Source: Onthophagus taurus (Eukaryota; Arthropoda; Insecta; Coleoptera; Scarabaeidae). From it: 64,000 bases of DNA. Where the stretch lies: the NCBI RefSeq assembly GCF_036711975.1, contig NW_027248940.1, positions 2,542,001 to 2,606,000 on the forward strand. The letters run 5' to 3'. Shown here one piece after another: positions 53,447-63,697 of the stretch. Position numbers and translations under genes: made by a program. Each line of letters starts with the position of its first letter. Positions within the stretch are counted from its first letter, which is position 1. Under the pieces are notes generated by a model that was given only the letters and a program-made list of their open reading frames with translations, did not search any database and was not told the DNA's origin.

Positions 53447-54409
53447 ATGAGTGAAAGTAACAACGGTAAAGATACTATTAAGGTTATCAAATATAATATA
53501 ACTTTATTTATTAAGTATATATTTCTTAATATTATTTAGGAAGACTCAAATATAGAGTTAATTCGATTACTAAATGAAAATGGCGTCAAAATTAACGCTG
53601 AGGATTTGCTCGAAGAAGAAACACCACTACATTACGCCGCTAAACATTCAAACATTGAGATGGGATCATTACTAATTAAAAGTGGAGTTGATGTTAACGT
53701 TAAAGATAAAAACGATGCGACACCTTTACATCACGCAGCTCAATGTGCAAACATTGAATTTGTTCAACTTCTAATCGAAAATGGTGCCGAAATCAACGCA
53801 AAAAATAAAAACCTAGAAACACCTTTACATAGTGCCGCTATCTATGAAAAATTTGAAACGGGGTGTTTCCTCATTAAAAAAGGAGCTGATGTTAACGCAG
53901 GAAACATTTATAAATACACCCCTTTACACTTATCCACTTCAATCCCAAATTTGGAGTTGAGTCGTTTCTTAATTACGAATGGTGCGGATGTTAACGCAAT
54001 AAACGACTTTAAATTTACACCCTTACACTTTGCTGCTGTTTCAAAAAACTTAGAACTTGGGTTAATCTTGCTTAAAAAGGGAGTGGATGTGAATGCTAAA
54101 GAAGATTATGGAAAAACCCCATTTCTTATTGCATCCAATGAATTTAAAAACTTTGAATTCGCTCGATTTTTATTTGAAAACGGAGCCGATATTAATATTA
54201 AAAGTGACGATGGAAAAACTGCTTTACATTGCGCAGCAAGAACGAAGAATTTAAAATTGGCCCAATTGCTTGTTGAAAACGGGTTGGATGTTAATGCTAA
54301 GAGTAATAAGGGGAGGACTCCTCTATATTATGCGATTCTCAATTGTAGGTTTATTGATGAAAAAATGGAGATGTGTAAATTTTTAGCTAAAAATGGGGCT
54401 GTTTTGTAA
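53447..54409 (+). CDS. Ankyrin-repeat protein, two exons, eight repeats
   Basis: Exon 1 is 53447-53482 (12 codons, MSESNNGKDTIK), intron 53483-53539 (57 bp, donor GTTATC, acceptor TTATTTAG), exon 2 53540-54409; 301 residues. The frame entering exon 2 is continuous. Eight 33-residue ankyrin repeats begin at about residue 39 with the TPLHxAA signature (TPLHYAAKH, TPLHHAAQC, TPLHSAAIY and so on). They are preceded by a partial repeat (IELIRLLNENGVKINAED) and end in a shorter cap (MCKFLAKNGAVL). There is no other domain, signal peptide or membrane segment, so a cytosolic or nuclear binding scaffold is likely. AATAAA overlaps the stop codon (54409-54414). The partner cannot be inferred. The donor is weak, so exon 1 is less certain than the repeats. 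Confidence 0.8.
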
Positions 54410-54800
54410 ATAAATAAATTTTATTACACTTGATTGGTTATTACTTAATTTTGAAATCATTTTGAACAATTTTGCAACTCTAAAATCATTCTTGAACAAC
54501 TTGGAGTAACAGTAAATCACTTTCAAGTCATTTAGAAAAGTTTTCAATATAATCATCCATTTTTACATCATTTTGAACAATTTTGCAAAGTTGAGATCAT
54601 ACTTATACGATTTTGAACCATTTTGGAATCATTTTGAACAATTTTGCAAATCTGGAATCATTTTTGAACTATGACTTTGAACAACTTGGAGTAATAGTAA
54701 ATCACTTTCGAGTCATATAGACAAGTTTCCAAAAATAATCATCCTCTTCTGCATAATTTTGAACAAGTATGCAAAGTTGAGATCATATGTAAACTGGTAT
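54410..54800. repeat. Degenerate short repeats 3' of the ankyrin gene
   Basis: AATCATTTTGAACAATTTTGCAA recurs with variants about every 50-130 bp. A longer unit containing GAACAACTTGGAGTAA and AGTAAATCACTTTC recurs about 180-190 bp apart (about 54494 and 54678). No gene. Confidence 0.6.
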
Positions 54801-54805
54801 TCTAA

Positions 54806-56110
54806 GTAAAGGATATCTAAAGTCCTCCAGGTGACCCTAGATACCATTTGCGCTTGGTGTAAGGGAGAGAACCTCTCAATAAACCCGCAAAAGACAATTG
54901 TTGTGCCCTTCACCAGGAAGCGAAAGTTGGATGGACTAATCCGCCCAACTATCCAAAGTGAAGAAATTCCTTTCTCAAAGGAAGTCAAATATCTAGGAGT
55001 AATCCTAGACAAAACCCTGTCATGGAATGGACATTTGCAGGGAGTTTTGCACAAAGCTAGACTATCCTTGTGGACTTGTCGCAGTCTTTGTGGAAAAAAT
55101 TGGGGTCTTACCCCTGAAAGACTGTACTGGCTCTATGTGACTCCGGTTAGACCTATGATCACATACGGAGCAGCAGCCTGGTATAGGAAAGTCCGACAGA
55201 CTTCAGTTATCAGTAAACTTTCACGAATTCAACGAGTAGCTGGGTTGGCAATCTCTGGTGCGATAGGCACAACGCCAACTCTAGCAATGGAGGTTCTGCT
55301 TGGCCTATCTCCTCTTTATTTGCATATAGAGAAAATGGCTAGAACAACCATTTACAGATTTAAGCAATATGCTCAAAACTGTTCCGACATGTCCTACCAA
55401 TGGGCTACGGAAGATATTATAAGCACTGATACTGTGCTATCAATACCGTCAGATTTGGCGGTATCACTATCAGTGATTAATGCTCGATACCAGATTGTAC
55501 TGCCTGAGCGGCAGTCCTGGGTTGAAAATGAAAATTCTCTGGTTCGGGCAGACATGAAGAGGTAGGAGCAGGAGTATACTGCCAGACACCTCGAATTAAG
55601 CAAGCCTACAGCCTGGGTACATACTGTACTGTATTCCAGGCGGAAGTATTTGCTATTGACATGGGTACTAAAATCCTTCTTTAAAGAGGGGTGAAGAACT
55701 GTGAAATATTTTGTTTTAAGAAATCTGTTTTACCGACCAACTCTCGTTCTGTGTAAGACGTTCTCTTTAAGACGTCAAGTTTGTAAGGTTAGTTTTTAGT
55801 TGTTGTTATGCGAACGTGTAAAAGTGTCAACGTGAATAAATCGTTATATGAAGAAAAGTTCCTCATTACAACCTTAGTCATCTAACAAGAACATGACAGT
55901 CCGAATTTTCTCAGATAGTCAAGCCGCTCTCCAGGCGCTGCAAGCGGTGAAAACGGTGTCGGCTCTGGTTAATGATTGTAAGAGAACATTAAACACACTG
56001 AGTTGTGATAACAAAGTCTCTCTGATCTGGGTCCCGGGTCACTCTGGGGTTGCTGGCAATGAAGCGGCAGATAAGCTAGCACGAGATGGCAGCGCTGAAG
56101 CGTTTGTGTA
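54806..56110 (+). mobile_element. LINE fragment copy 1: RT C-terminus and broken RNase H
   Basis: 54831-55565 encodes the C-terminal part of a Jockey/I-type polymerase (TICAWCKGENLSINPQKT, VKYLGVILDKTLSW, RLYWLYVTPVRPMITYGA). The catalytic YADD region is absent, so it is 5'-truncated. RNase H follows in another frame from about 55558 (EVGAGVYC, VFQAEVFAIDMG) and after the inserted LTR (FSDSQAALQAL, WVPGHSGVAGNEAADKLARD). The stretch with the first catalytic Asp is missing. Copy 1 has a stop (CTT TAA) where copies 2 and 3 read CTT GAA at about 55680. A solo copia LTR interrupts it at 55700-55887. The LINE ends at about 56110, where the LTR-like unit begins. Confidence 0.85.
55700..55887 (+). 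mobile_element. Solo LTR of the copia element
   Basis: 188 bp, TGTGAAATATTTTG to TCATCTAACA, flanked by the 5-bp duplication AGAAC (55695-55699, 55888-55892). By eye it matches the 3' LTR of the full element and differs from the 5' LTR at one site (ATATGAAG versus ATATAAAG). It sits at the same LINE position as the full element. Confidence 0.95.
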
Positions 56111-57331
56111 ATAATTCGGAAATTATTTAATGGTTTTGGGAATAAACCATACGAATTGTATATTCCTGGCGTGCAGCCTTTTTCTTCTAAAAACCAAAAA
56201 TCACGTCTCGCGTTTACGACCGACGTCCGGGATGGTGACCAGAAGTCGAAATAAATTTTGAGAAAGATTAATGTACAAGCAAATTTATGGGAAAACGTAG
56301 ATAACGAAAAAGTCGTTAAAAATACAATAGACGTTAGAAAACGTAAAGGTTTGATGGCTCCCACAGTTTGGGATTTACGTGATGATTTTTGGGATTAGCT
56401 AGTGGCGGATGTTATCTTCTGGCCCCGTGGTCAAAAATTGTTCCCTTCCCCAAATTTCCTCATTGGCTCAGAAAATTATTGTAAAACATCCGCCCCGTAT
56501 TTTGGATTGGCCCAGGTGTCGGGAACATCCAGGCGATAGGAACGCCTCAAGAAGGTTTTTGCACCCCTCCAATACCCGAGGTTACTTAAGGGCTTGTAAG
56601 ACCTTTTTGGAGGGAATTACAAAATTACGAATTACGAATAACAATCATAAGAGGTTTTGAGTCGAAACGTCGTCAGCGCTCCGTTAGATAGCAACTTAGA
56701 ATTCGCTTTAACGACAATTCTAAGTGTCGTCGTATATCGAGAACTGTGACTTAGTTTCATTTGCGAACATTCTTTGTACTTCGGGCATCCGTGTCGGTAA
56801 TTGTGTTTCCACTGAGGATTTGGTGCAAGAGTGGTGTTGGAACCTTTCCGGTTAACTTCCGAGAAGCCACCAAAAAGGATCCAGGGTTGCGATCCATCGG
56901 CGTACCACCAAATCGAAATACAAGTCCTGAGTAAGTCTGTTTGCCAGTTTTCGTTATCACCTATCTGTCAACGAGTATTAGCTGTCGAGGTTGGATTCGG
57001 AAATATCTCTTTTTAAGTAACGTCGGGTCATAGATAATCGTAGGTAGATTATAAGGTTCATTGTCTATTATTACTTGTTATTTTGTTAATATAGTTTAAG
57101 TGTGGTTAGAACACTTGTCTTTTGATTTTCCCCTTTTCCTGACAGAGCCTTAGTGCAAGAACCCACGGTTCTGAAATAGTGACCGCGAGCTTGTCATTTA
57201 GTTTTGATTGATTCGCTAGGATCAATTCGGGGTCCTTCAGACTAAGAATTAGGAAGCGCGAAATACTGTTTCTGGTGGCAGCGGTATTACCAAAGGTCGA
57301 GCCCGTTCAAAGGCCTCACAACACTCGAATT
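56111..57331 (+). mobile_element. LTR-like unit of a composite element, copy 1
   Basis: About 1.2 kb, nearly identical to 62463-63697. The first part (about 56111-56398) has a broken frame (NKPYELYIPGVQPF, FTTDVRDGDQKSK, stop, then GLMAPTVWDLRDDFWD, stop) that I do not recognise; it could be the 3' end of a retroelement polyprotein. Then comes a purine-rich tract and TGTTATCTTCTGG (56410). The unit ends near 57272 before TGGTGGCAGCGG, a sequence placed like a primer-binding site, followed by a short leader to CACTCGAATT. I interpret about 56410-57272 as an LTR, but its ends are not a clean TG...CA. Confidence 0.5.
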
Positions 57332-57827
57332 CAGTTATCAGTAAACTTTCACGAATTCAACGAGTAGCTGGGTTGGCAATCTCTGGTGCGATAGGCACAA
57401 CGCCAACTCTAGCAATGGAGGTTCTGCTTGGCCTATCTCCTCTGCATTTGCATATAGAGAAAATGGCTAGAACAACCATTTACAGATTTAAGCAATATGC
57501 TCAAAACTGTTCCGACATGTCCTACCAATGGGCTGCGGAAGACATTATAAGTACTGATACTGTGCTATCAATACCGTCAGATTTGGCGGTATCACTATCA
57601 GTGATTAATGCTCGATACCAGATTGTACTGCCTGAGCGGCAGTCCTGGGTTGAAAATGAAAATTCTCTGGTTCGGGCAGACATGAAGAGGTAGGAGCAGG
57701 AGTATACTGCCAGACACCTCGAATTAAGCAAGCCTACAGCCTGGGTACATACTGTACTGTATTCCAGGCGGAAGTATTTGCTATTGACATGGGTACTAAA
57801 ATCCTTCTTGAAAGAGGGGTGAAGAAC
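57332..57827 (+). mobile_element. LINE fragment copy 2, left part
   Basis: Starts abruptly at CAGTTATCAGTAAAC, equivalent to about 55206 in copy 1, and runs to the copia insertion site. By eye it is about 99% identical to copy 1, and reads CTTGAAAGAGG where copy 1 has a stop codon. Confidence 0.85.
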
Positions 57828-60800
57828 TGTGAAATATTTTGTTTTAAGAAATCTGTTTTACCGACCAACTCTCGTTCTGTGTAAGACGTTCTCTTTAAGA
57901 CGTCAAGTTTGTAAGGTTAGTTTTTAGTTGTTGTTATGCGAACGTGTAAAAGTGTCAACGTGAATAAATCGTTATATAAAGAAAAGTTCCTCATTACAAC
58001 CTTAGTCATCTAACAGGTTATGGGCCCAGTAAACACAAATTTAAAAGCTGGAAAGGTTGTAAGCGAGTGAGTGTGACTTTTCTAAAGAAAAAAAATACCT
58101 GTGTAAAGAGAAAAGAACAAAATGGCGTCGTCGTCACCAATTCCGCTTCCTCAGTTAGTAGACGGGACAAACTTTTCACATTGGAAATTTAGAATGGAAA
58201 TACTGCTTGAAAAGGAAGGTGTTAAAGATACTTTAGAAATGGATAAAGAGAAAATCGATGAAATGAATCAAGAGAAATTGACAGCTTTCATTAAAAAGGA
58301 TTCTAAGGCAAAATGTATCATAGTACAATGTGTAGACGACAAACATTTGGAAAATCTGAAAGATGCAAAGTACACGTTCGAAATGTGGAAATGTTTGAAA
58401 GATATCTTCGAAAGAAAAAGTCCATTAACTAAATTGTTTGTTATGAAGAAATTATTGAAGACAAAATTTACTGACGGAGAGCTACAGGACCATTTAGTGA
58501 GAGTTGAAACTTTATTGAGAGAGCTAGAGTCGTTAAACATGAAGCTGAAGGACAGTGACAAGGTATGTTTCCTACTATTAACAATGCCCGAAAAATATGA
58601 TATAGTAATTACAACTCTCGAAACTATGTCCTCTGGATTAACGTATGAGTTTGTAAAGAATAGATTATTAGATGCTGAACTTAAAATGAGGGAAAATTGT
58701 CCAAGTGATAATGATAATCATTCTTTTGCATCGTACAAACCACAAATACAAATCACATGTTTTGAATGTGGAGAAGAAGGACATTTTAAAAGGAATTGCC
58801 CAAAGATTACAAACAATAGAGGAAGGGGAAGATACCAAAGGGGTAATCGAAGAGGTACAGGAAGATATCACAACAAAAAGGCCCATTGCGCACCAAGGGA
58901 GAACTATGAAGATAAAGGTGAAGAATTGTCTTTTATCGCAACCACAAACGAAGTGGAAAATGCTTTTGGGACAACAAGCATAGAAAACATTAAGTTTATA
59001 TTAGACAGTGGAGCCTCAGACCATTTGGTTAAAGAAGAAGTTGAGAAATGGATGTTTGATGTTCAAAAATTACCAAATTACGTAAAAATAAATATAGCAA
59101 ATGGAGAAAAATTGATAGCTGAAAAGACAGGAAAACTAAGGGTGAAAACAGAAAATATTACCATTACAATTCAAGCGCTAATTGTAAAGAAACTTTTTGA
59201 GAATTTACTATCCGTAAGGAAAATAACAGAAAAAGGAAAGGTTATAATATTTGGTACAAACACAGCCATAATTAAGCACAAGGGAAGACGTATGGTGAAG
59301 TTTGATGCAGCCCATAATATTTACAAAGCTCACTTTGAAATATGCGAAAGCATGCAAAGTTGCAATATTGCAAAAATTAAAGATTTATGGCACAAACGTT
59401 TGGGACATTTAAATGGTAAAGACTTGAAATCTATGGGTTTAAAAGACAATGAAAACAACTGTGGAGCATGCAAGGAAGGAAAGGCGAAAAGAACTCCATT
59501 TAAAGAAGTTGATACGCCACGATCGACAAGAAAAGGTGAGTTTTTACATACAGACATCGCAGGCCCCATAAAAACTCAAACAATAAATGAGGAAAGATAC
59601 TTTCAAACTATAATTGATGATTACACACATTTTGTAACTGTATATTTACTAAAAAACAAAAGTGAAGCAGCCGATAATCTTATGAACCACATTAGGCGAA
59701 TAAATTCGGAAGGCTATAAGTGTAGTAGAATTAGATCAGATTGTGGAGGAGAATTTAGATCTCATGCACTTACAAATTTTTGCAAGCAAAAAGGAATCGA
59801 TTTACAATACACTCTACCATACACACAACAACAAAATGGTGTTAGTGAAAGGATGAATTTCACTCTAATGAGTAGAGTAAGGACGTTGCTAGCCGATACA
59901 AACCTACCAAAAAGTTTATGGGGTGAGGCCATACAGTGTGCGGCATATCAATTGAATAGATGCCCAAGTAAAAGCATTCAAGGAAACATACCAGCCAAAC
60001 TTTATCATGGAAAAATAGACTTGAATCGCCTAAAAATATTTGGAAGTAGGGCATGGGCATGTAAGTTACCGGTACCTAGTGACAAACTGGAAACCAGAGC
60101 TGTAGAATGTAGAATGGTTGGGTATGGAAAGCAAGGCTACAGGCTGTGGAACAAACGAACTAATTCCATAATAGTATCAAGAGACGTACAGTTTGATGAA
60201 GGTGACTACATCTACACAGAAAGTGGGAAAGAAGAGCGAAGAAAACCGTATACAAATTGTGAAGACGAGGAAAATCAACAAGGCGAAGATGATGGAATGG
60301 AAGAAGAAAGAAACAATGATCAGACCGAAGAAAGAAACTATTGTCAAGCCGAAGAAAGAAACGATGGAGATCCTAGTGATGACGAGGGATCAAATTCTGG
60401 TAATGTATTGCACAAATTACATAAAAGGGAAGTTAAAATCCCAACAAAATTCAAAGACTATGAGTTGTACACCGCTTATTGCTACTATACAGGGGATCCA
60501 GAAACGTATGAAGAAGCCATTCGAAAGGGAGATGAGTGGCGAACAGCTATACAACGAGAGGTAGAGGCATTACAACATCATGGTACTTGGACAACAGCTG
60601 AATTGCCTGAAGGTGAAAGGGCCATCGACACCAGATGGATCTTCAAGACGAAAAATGATGGAACCAAAAAGGCAAGACTGGTCGTCAAAGGATTCCAAGA
60701 GGATTACTACGGGGAAGTTTATAGTCCAGTGGCACGTATTCCAACAATCCGACTGCTGCTATCCTATGCCATACAACATGAATGGGTAATCAAACAATTA

Positions 60801-62240
60801 GATATACCTACTGCCTTTTTAAACGGATATCTGGACAACGATGTATACATAAAAACGCCACAAGGTGTTAACAATCAGCCTGGAAAAGTTCTGAAGTTAA
60901 TAAAGAGTTTATATGGTCTAAAATTAGCACCAAGGAAATGGAACGAAAGATTCCACAACTTTGTCGAGAAAAACGGATTACAAAGATCAAACAGCGACTT
61001 TTGCTTGTATACCAGTACAGAAGTAAGACTCATTATTTGGGTTGATGATATTATAATAACTGGAGAAGAACCAAAAGTTCAAAATTTAATTGAATCGCTG
61101 AAGGTTGAGTTCAATGCTAAAGATTTAGGAGAATTCAAAAACTTTCTTGGTATGAACATCATCAAAGGTAAAAATGAACTTTCTATAGACCAAGAATGTT
61201 TCATTACTAAAACACTGCAAAAGTTCAACATGAGTGAATGTAAAGGCCAATTTACTCCAATGGAACAAAACTTCTATATTGACGAAAAGAGTGAATGTAT
61301 AAAAGCACCATTCAGAGAACTAATTGGATCACTACTATATCTATCAACAGTGAGTAGACCGGATATTACATTTGCCACATCTTATTTAAGTCAGTTTATA
61401 AATAAACCCACCACGCAAGTTTGGAATGCAGGAAAGCGAATTGTTAGATACCTGCAACATACGAAAGAAGTAAAATTAGTATACAGAAAGAGCAATATAC
61501 AAAACCTGATTGCATACACAGACACAGATTGGGGAAACAACAAAGTGGATAGGAAAAGTGTAAGTGGATCAGCCATTTATCACGGTCAAAATCTGATTCT
61601 ATGGTCTACCAGAAAACAAAACGTCGTAGCACTTTCAACAGCAGAAGCTGAGTATATAGCTTGTGCCAGCGCAACCTGTGACCTAATGTATCTACAAAGT
61701 GTATTGACAGAATTAAAAAAAAATGAATGTGAGATCCCAGTTATGTTTGTGGATAATCAGAGTGCAATTTCTATGATTAAGAATTATATGAATAGCAAAA
61801 GATCTAGACACATAGATATTAAGTTACATTATATCAAAGATATTGTAAGTAAAAACCTAATGAATGTAAAATATGTTAAGACCGACAACAATACGGCTGA
61901 TATATTTACAAAGCCATTGGGGCGAATCAAATTTGAAATATTTAGAAGCAAGTTAAATTTGTATATTTAATGTCGTTTAATTATTATTTCTTTTGCCAGT
62001 TGTGCAAACTTATAAAAAAAAGAAAAATCAGAAATGTTAACTTGAAGGGGAGTGTGAAATATTTTGTTTTAAGAAATCTGTTTTACCGACCAACTCTCGT
62101 TCTGTGTAAGACGTTCTCTTTAAGACGTCAAGTTTGTAAGGTTAGTTTTTAGTTGTTGTTATGCGAACGTGTAAAAGTGTCAACGTGAATAAATCGTTAT
62201 ATGAAGAAAAGTTCCTCATTACAACCTTAGTCATCTAACA
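57828..62240 (+). mobile_element. Complete Ty1/copia retrotransposon
   Basis: 4413 bp. Both LTRs are 188 bp (57828-58015, 62053-62240) with one visible difference. The target duplication is AGAAC (57823-57827, 62241-62245). GGTTATGGGCCCAGT directly after the 5' LTR is complementary to the anticodon stem-loop of initiator tRNA-Met, the half-tRNA primer known for Drosophila copia. AACTTGAAGGGGAG just before the 3' LTR is the polypurine tract. One uninterrupted gag-pol frame lies between. With intact signals and near-identical LTRs it looks young and potentially active. Confidence 0.97.
58122..61970 (+). CDS. Copia gag-pol polyprotein, intact
   Basis: One frame of 1282 codons. Gag is in front, with a CCHC zinc knuckle from residue 213 (CFECGEEGHFKRNC). 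The aspartic protease has DSGAS from residue 295. The integrase zinc-binding region starts at about residue 424 (HKRLGHLN, CGACKEGK), followed by the DDE core (TDIAGP with Asp 478, RSDCGGEF, GVSERMNF). The reverse transcriptase reads VYSPVARIPTIRLLL, QLDIPTAFLNGYL, and WVDDIIITG with the Asp pair at about 975-976. RNase H has DTDWG, KQNVVALSTAEAEYIA and VDNQSAISM. The order PR-IN-RT-RH defines the copia group. All catalytic residues I can check are present. The start follows AACAAA at 58116-58121. Confidence 0.97.
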   Translation: MASSSPIPLPQLVDGTNFSHWKFRMEILLEKEGVKDTLEMDKEKIDEMNQEKLTAFIKKDSKAKCIIVQCVDDKHLENLKDAKYTFEMWKCLKDIFERKSPLTKLFVMKKLLKTKFTDGELQDHLVRVETLLRELESLNMKLKDSDKVCFLLLTMPEKYDIVITTLETMSSGLTYEFVKNRLLDAELKMRENCPSDNDNHSFASYKPQIQITCFECGEEGHFKRNCPKITNNRGRGRYQRGNRRGTGRYHNKKAHCAPRENYEDKGEELSFIATTNEVENAFGTTSIENIKFILDSGASDHLVKEEVEKWMFDVQKLPNYVKINIANGEKLIAEKTGKLRVKTENITITIQALIVKKLFENLLSVRKITEKGKVIIFGTNTAIIKHKGRRMVKFDAAHNIYKAHFEICESMQSCNIAKIKDLWHKRLGHLNGKDLKSMGLKDNENNCGACKEGKAKRTPFKEVDTPRSTRKGEFLHTDIAGPIKTQTINEERYFQTIIDDYTHFVTVYLLKNKSEAADNLMNHIRRINSEGYKCSRIRSDCGGEFRSHALTNFCKQKGIDLQYTLPYTQQQNGVSERMNFTLMSRVRTLLADTNLPKSLWGEAIQCAAYQLNRCPSKSIQGNIPAKLYHGKIDLNRLKIFGSRAWACKLPVPSDKLETRAVECRMVGYGKQGYRLWNKRTNSIIVSRDVQFDEGDYIYTESGKEERRKPYTNCEDEENQQGEDDGMEEERNNDQTEERNYCQAEERNDGDPSDDEGSNSGNVLHKLHKREVKIPTKFKDYELYTAYCYYTGDPETYEEAIRKGDEWRTAIQREVEALQHHGTWTTAELPEGERAIDTRWIFKTKNDGTKKARLVVKGFQEDYYGEVYSPVARIPTIRLLLSYAIQHEWVIKQLDIPTAFLNGYLDNDVYIKTPQGVNNQPGKVLKLIKSLYGLKLAPRKWNERFHNFVEKNGLQRSNSDFCLYTSTEVRLIIWVDDIIITGEEPKVQNLIESLKVEFNAKDLGEFKNFLGMNIIKGKNELSIDQECFITKTLQKFNMSECKGQFTPMEQNFYIDEKSECIKAPFRELIGSLLYLSTVSRPDITFATSYLSQFINKPTTQVWNAGKRIVRYLQHTKEVKLVYRKSNIQNLIAYTDTDWGNNKVDRKSVSGSAIYHGQNLILWSTRKQNVVALSTAEAEYIACASATCDLMYLQSVLTELKKNECEIPVMFVDNQSAISMIKNYMNSKRSRHIDIKLHYIKDIVSKNLMNVKYVKTDNNTADIFTKPLGRIKFEIFRSKLNLYI

Positions 62241-62462
62241 AGAACATGACAGTCCGAATTTTCTCAGATAGTCAAGCCGCTCTCCAGGCGCTGCAAGCCG
62301 TGAAAACGGTGTCGGCTCTGGTTAATGATTGTAAGAGAACATTAAACACACTGAGTTGTGATAACAAAGTCTCTCTGATCTGGGTCCCGGGTCACTCTGG
62401 GGTTGCTGACAATGAAGCGGCAGATAAGCTAGCACGAGATGGCAGCGCTGAAGCGTTTGTGT
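62241..62462 (+). mobile_element. LINE fragment copy 2, right part
   Basis: Continuation of the RNase H domain after the copia element (MTVRIFSDSQAALQAL, WVPGHSGVADNEAADKLARD). It reads VADNEAAD where copy 1 has VAGNEAAD, and ends at the same breakpoint into the LTR-like unit. Confidence 0.85.
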
Positions 62463-63697
62463 AATAATTCGGAAATTATTTAATGGTTTTGGGAATAAAC
62501 CATACGAATTGTATATTCCTGGCGTGCAGCCTTTTTCTTCTAAAAACCAAAAATCACGTCTCGCGTTTACGACCGACGTCCGGGATGGTGACCAGACGTC
62601 GAAATAAATTTTGAGAAAGATTAATGTACAAGCAAATTTATGGGAAAACGTAGATAAAGAAAAAGTCGTTAAAAATACAATAGACGTTAGAAAACGTAAA
62701 GGTTTGATGGCTCCCACAGTTTGGGATTTACGTGATGATTTTTGGGATTAGCTAGTGGCGGATGTTATCTTCTGGCCCCGTGGTCAAAAATTGTTCCCTT
62801 CCCCAAATTTCCTCATTGGCTCAGAAAATTATTGTAAAACATCCGCCCCGTATTTTGGATTGGCCCAGGTGTCGGGAACATCCAGGCGATAGGAACGCCT
62901 CAAGAAGGTTTTTGCACCCCTCCAATACCCGAGGTTACTTAAGGGCTTGTAAGACCTTTTTGGAGGGAATTAAAAATTAAGAATTACGAATTAATAACAA
63001 TCACAAGAGGTTTTTGAGTCGAAACGTCGTCAGCGCTCCGTTAGATAGCAACTTAGAATTCGCTTTAACGCCAATTCTAAGTGTCGTCGTATATCGAGAA
63101 CTGTGACTTAGTTTCATTTGCGAACATTCTTTGTACTTCGGGCATCCGTGTCGGTAATTGTGTTTCCACTGAGGATTTGGTGCAAGAGTGGTGTTGGAAC
63201 CTTTCCGGTTAACTTCCGAGAAGCCACCAAAAAGGATCCAGGGTTGCGATCCATCGGCGTACCACCAAATCGGAATACAAGTCCTGAGTAAGTCTGTTTG
63301 CCAGTTTTCGTTATCACCTATCTGTCAACGAGTATTAGCTGTCGAGGTTGGATTCGGAAATATCTCTTTTTAAGTAACGTCGGGTCATAGATAATCGTAG
63401 GTAGATTATAAGGTTCATTTTTTGTTCATTGTCTATTATTACTTGTTATTTTGTTAATATAGTTTAAGTGTGGTTAGAACACTTGTCTTTTGATTTTCCC
63501 CTTTTCCTGACAGAGCCTTAGTGCAAGAACCCACGGTTCTGAAATAGTGACCGCGAGCTTGTCATTTAGTTTTGATTGATTCGCTAGGATCAATTCGGGG
63601 TCCTTCAGACTAAGAATTAGGAAGCGCGAAATACTGTTTCTGGTGGCAGCGGTATTACCAAAGGTCGAGCCCGTTCAAAGGCCTCACAACACTCGAA
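62463..63697 (+). mobile_element. LTR-like unit of the composite element, copy 2
   Basis: Direct repeat of 56111-57331 with a few substitutions and small insertions, for example an extra TTTTTTGTTCA near 63418. TGTTATCTTCTGG starts at 62763 and TGGTGGCAGCGG at 63641. It ends in the same CACTCGAATT but joins the LINE about 385 bp further along than copy 1 does. Confidence 0.5.

Noticed and set aside
53447..54409. Ankyrin gene as a bacterial endosymbiont insertion
   Set aside because: It has a spliceosomal-type intron and a eukaryotic polyadenylation signal, and codon use resembles nearby genes. Not excluded, but nothing supports it.
55969..56364. 131-codon minus-strand frame, repeated at 62322-62717
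   Set aside because: Antisense to RNase H and the LTR-like unit; conserved only because the unit is duplicated.
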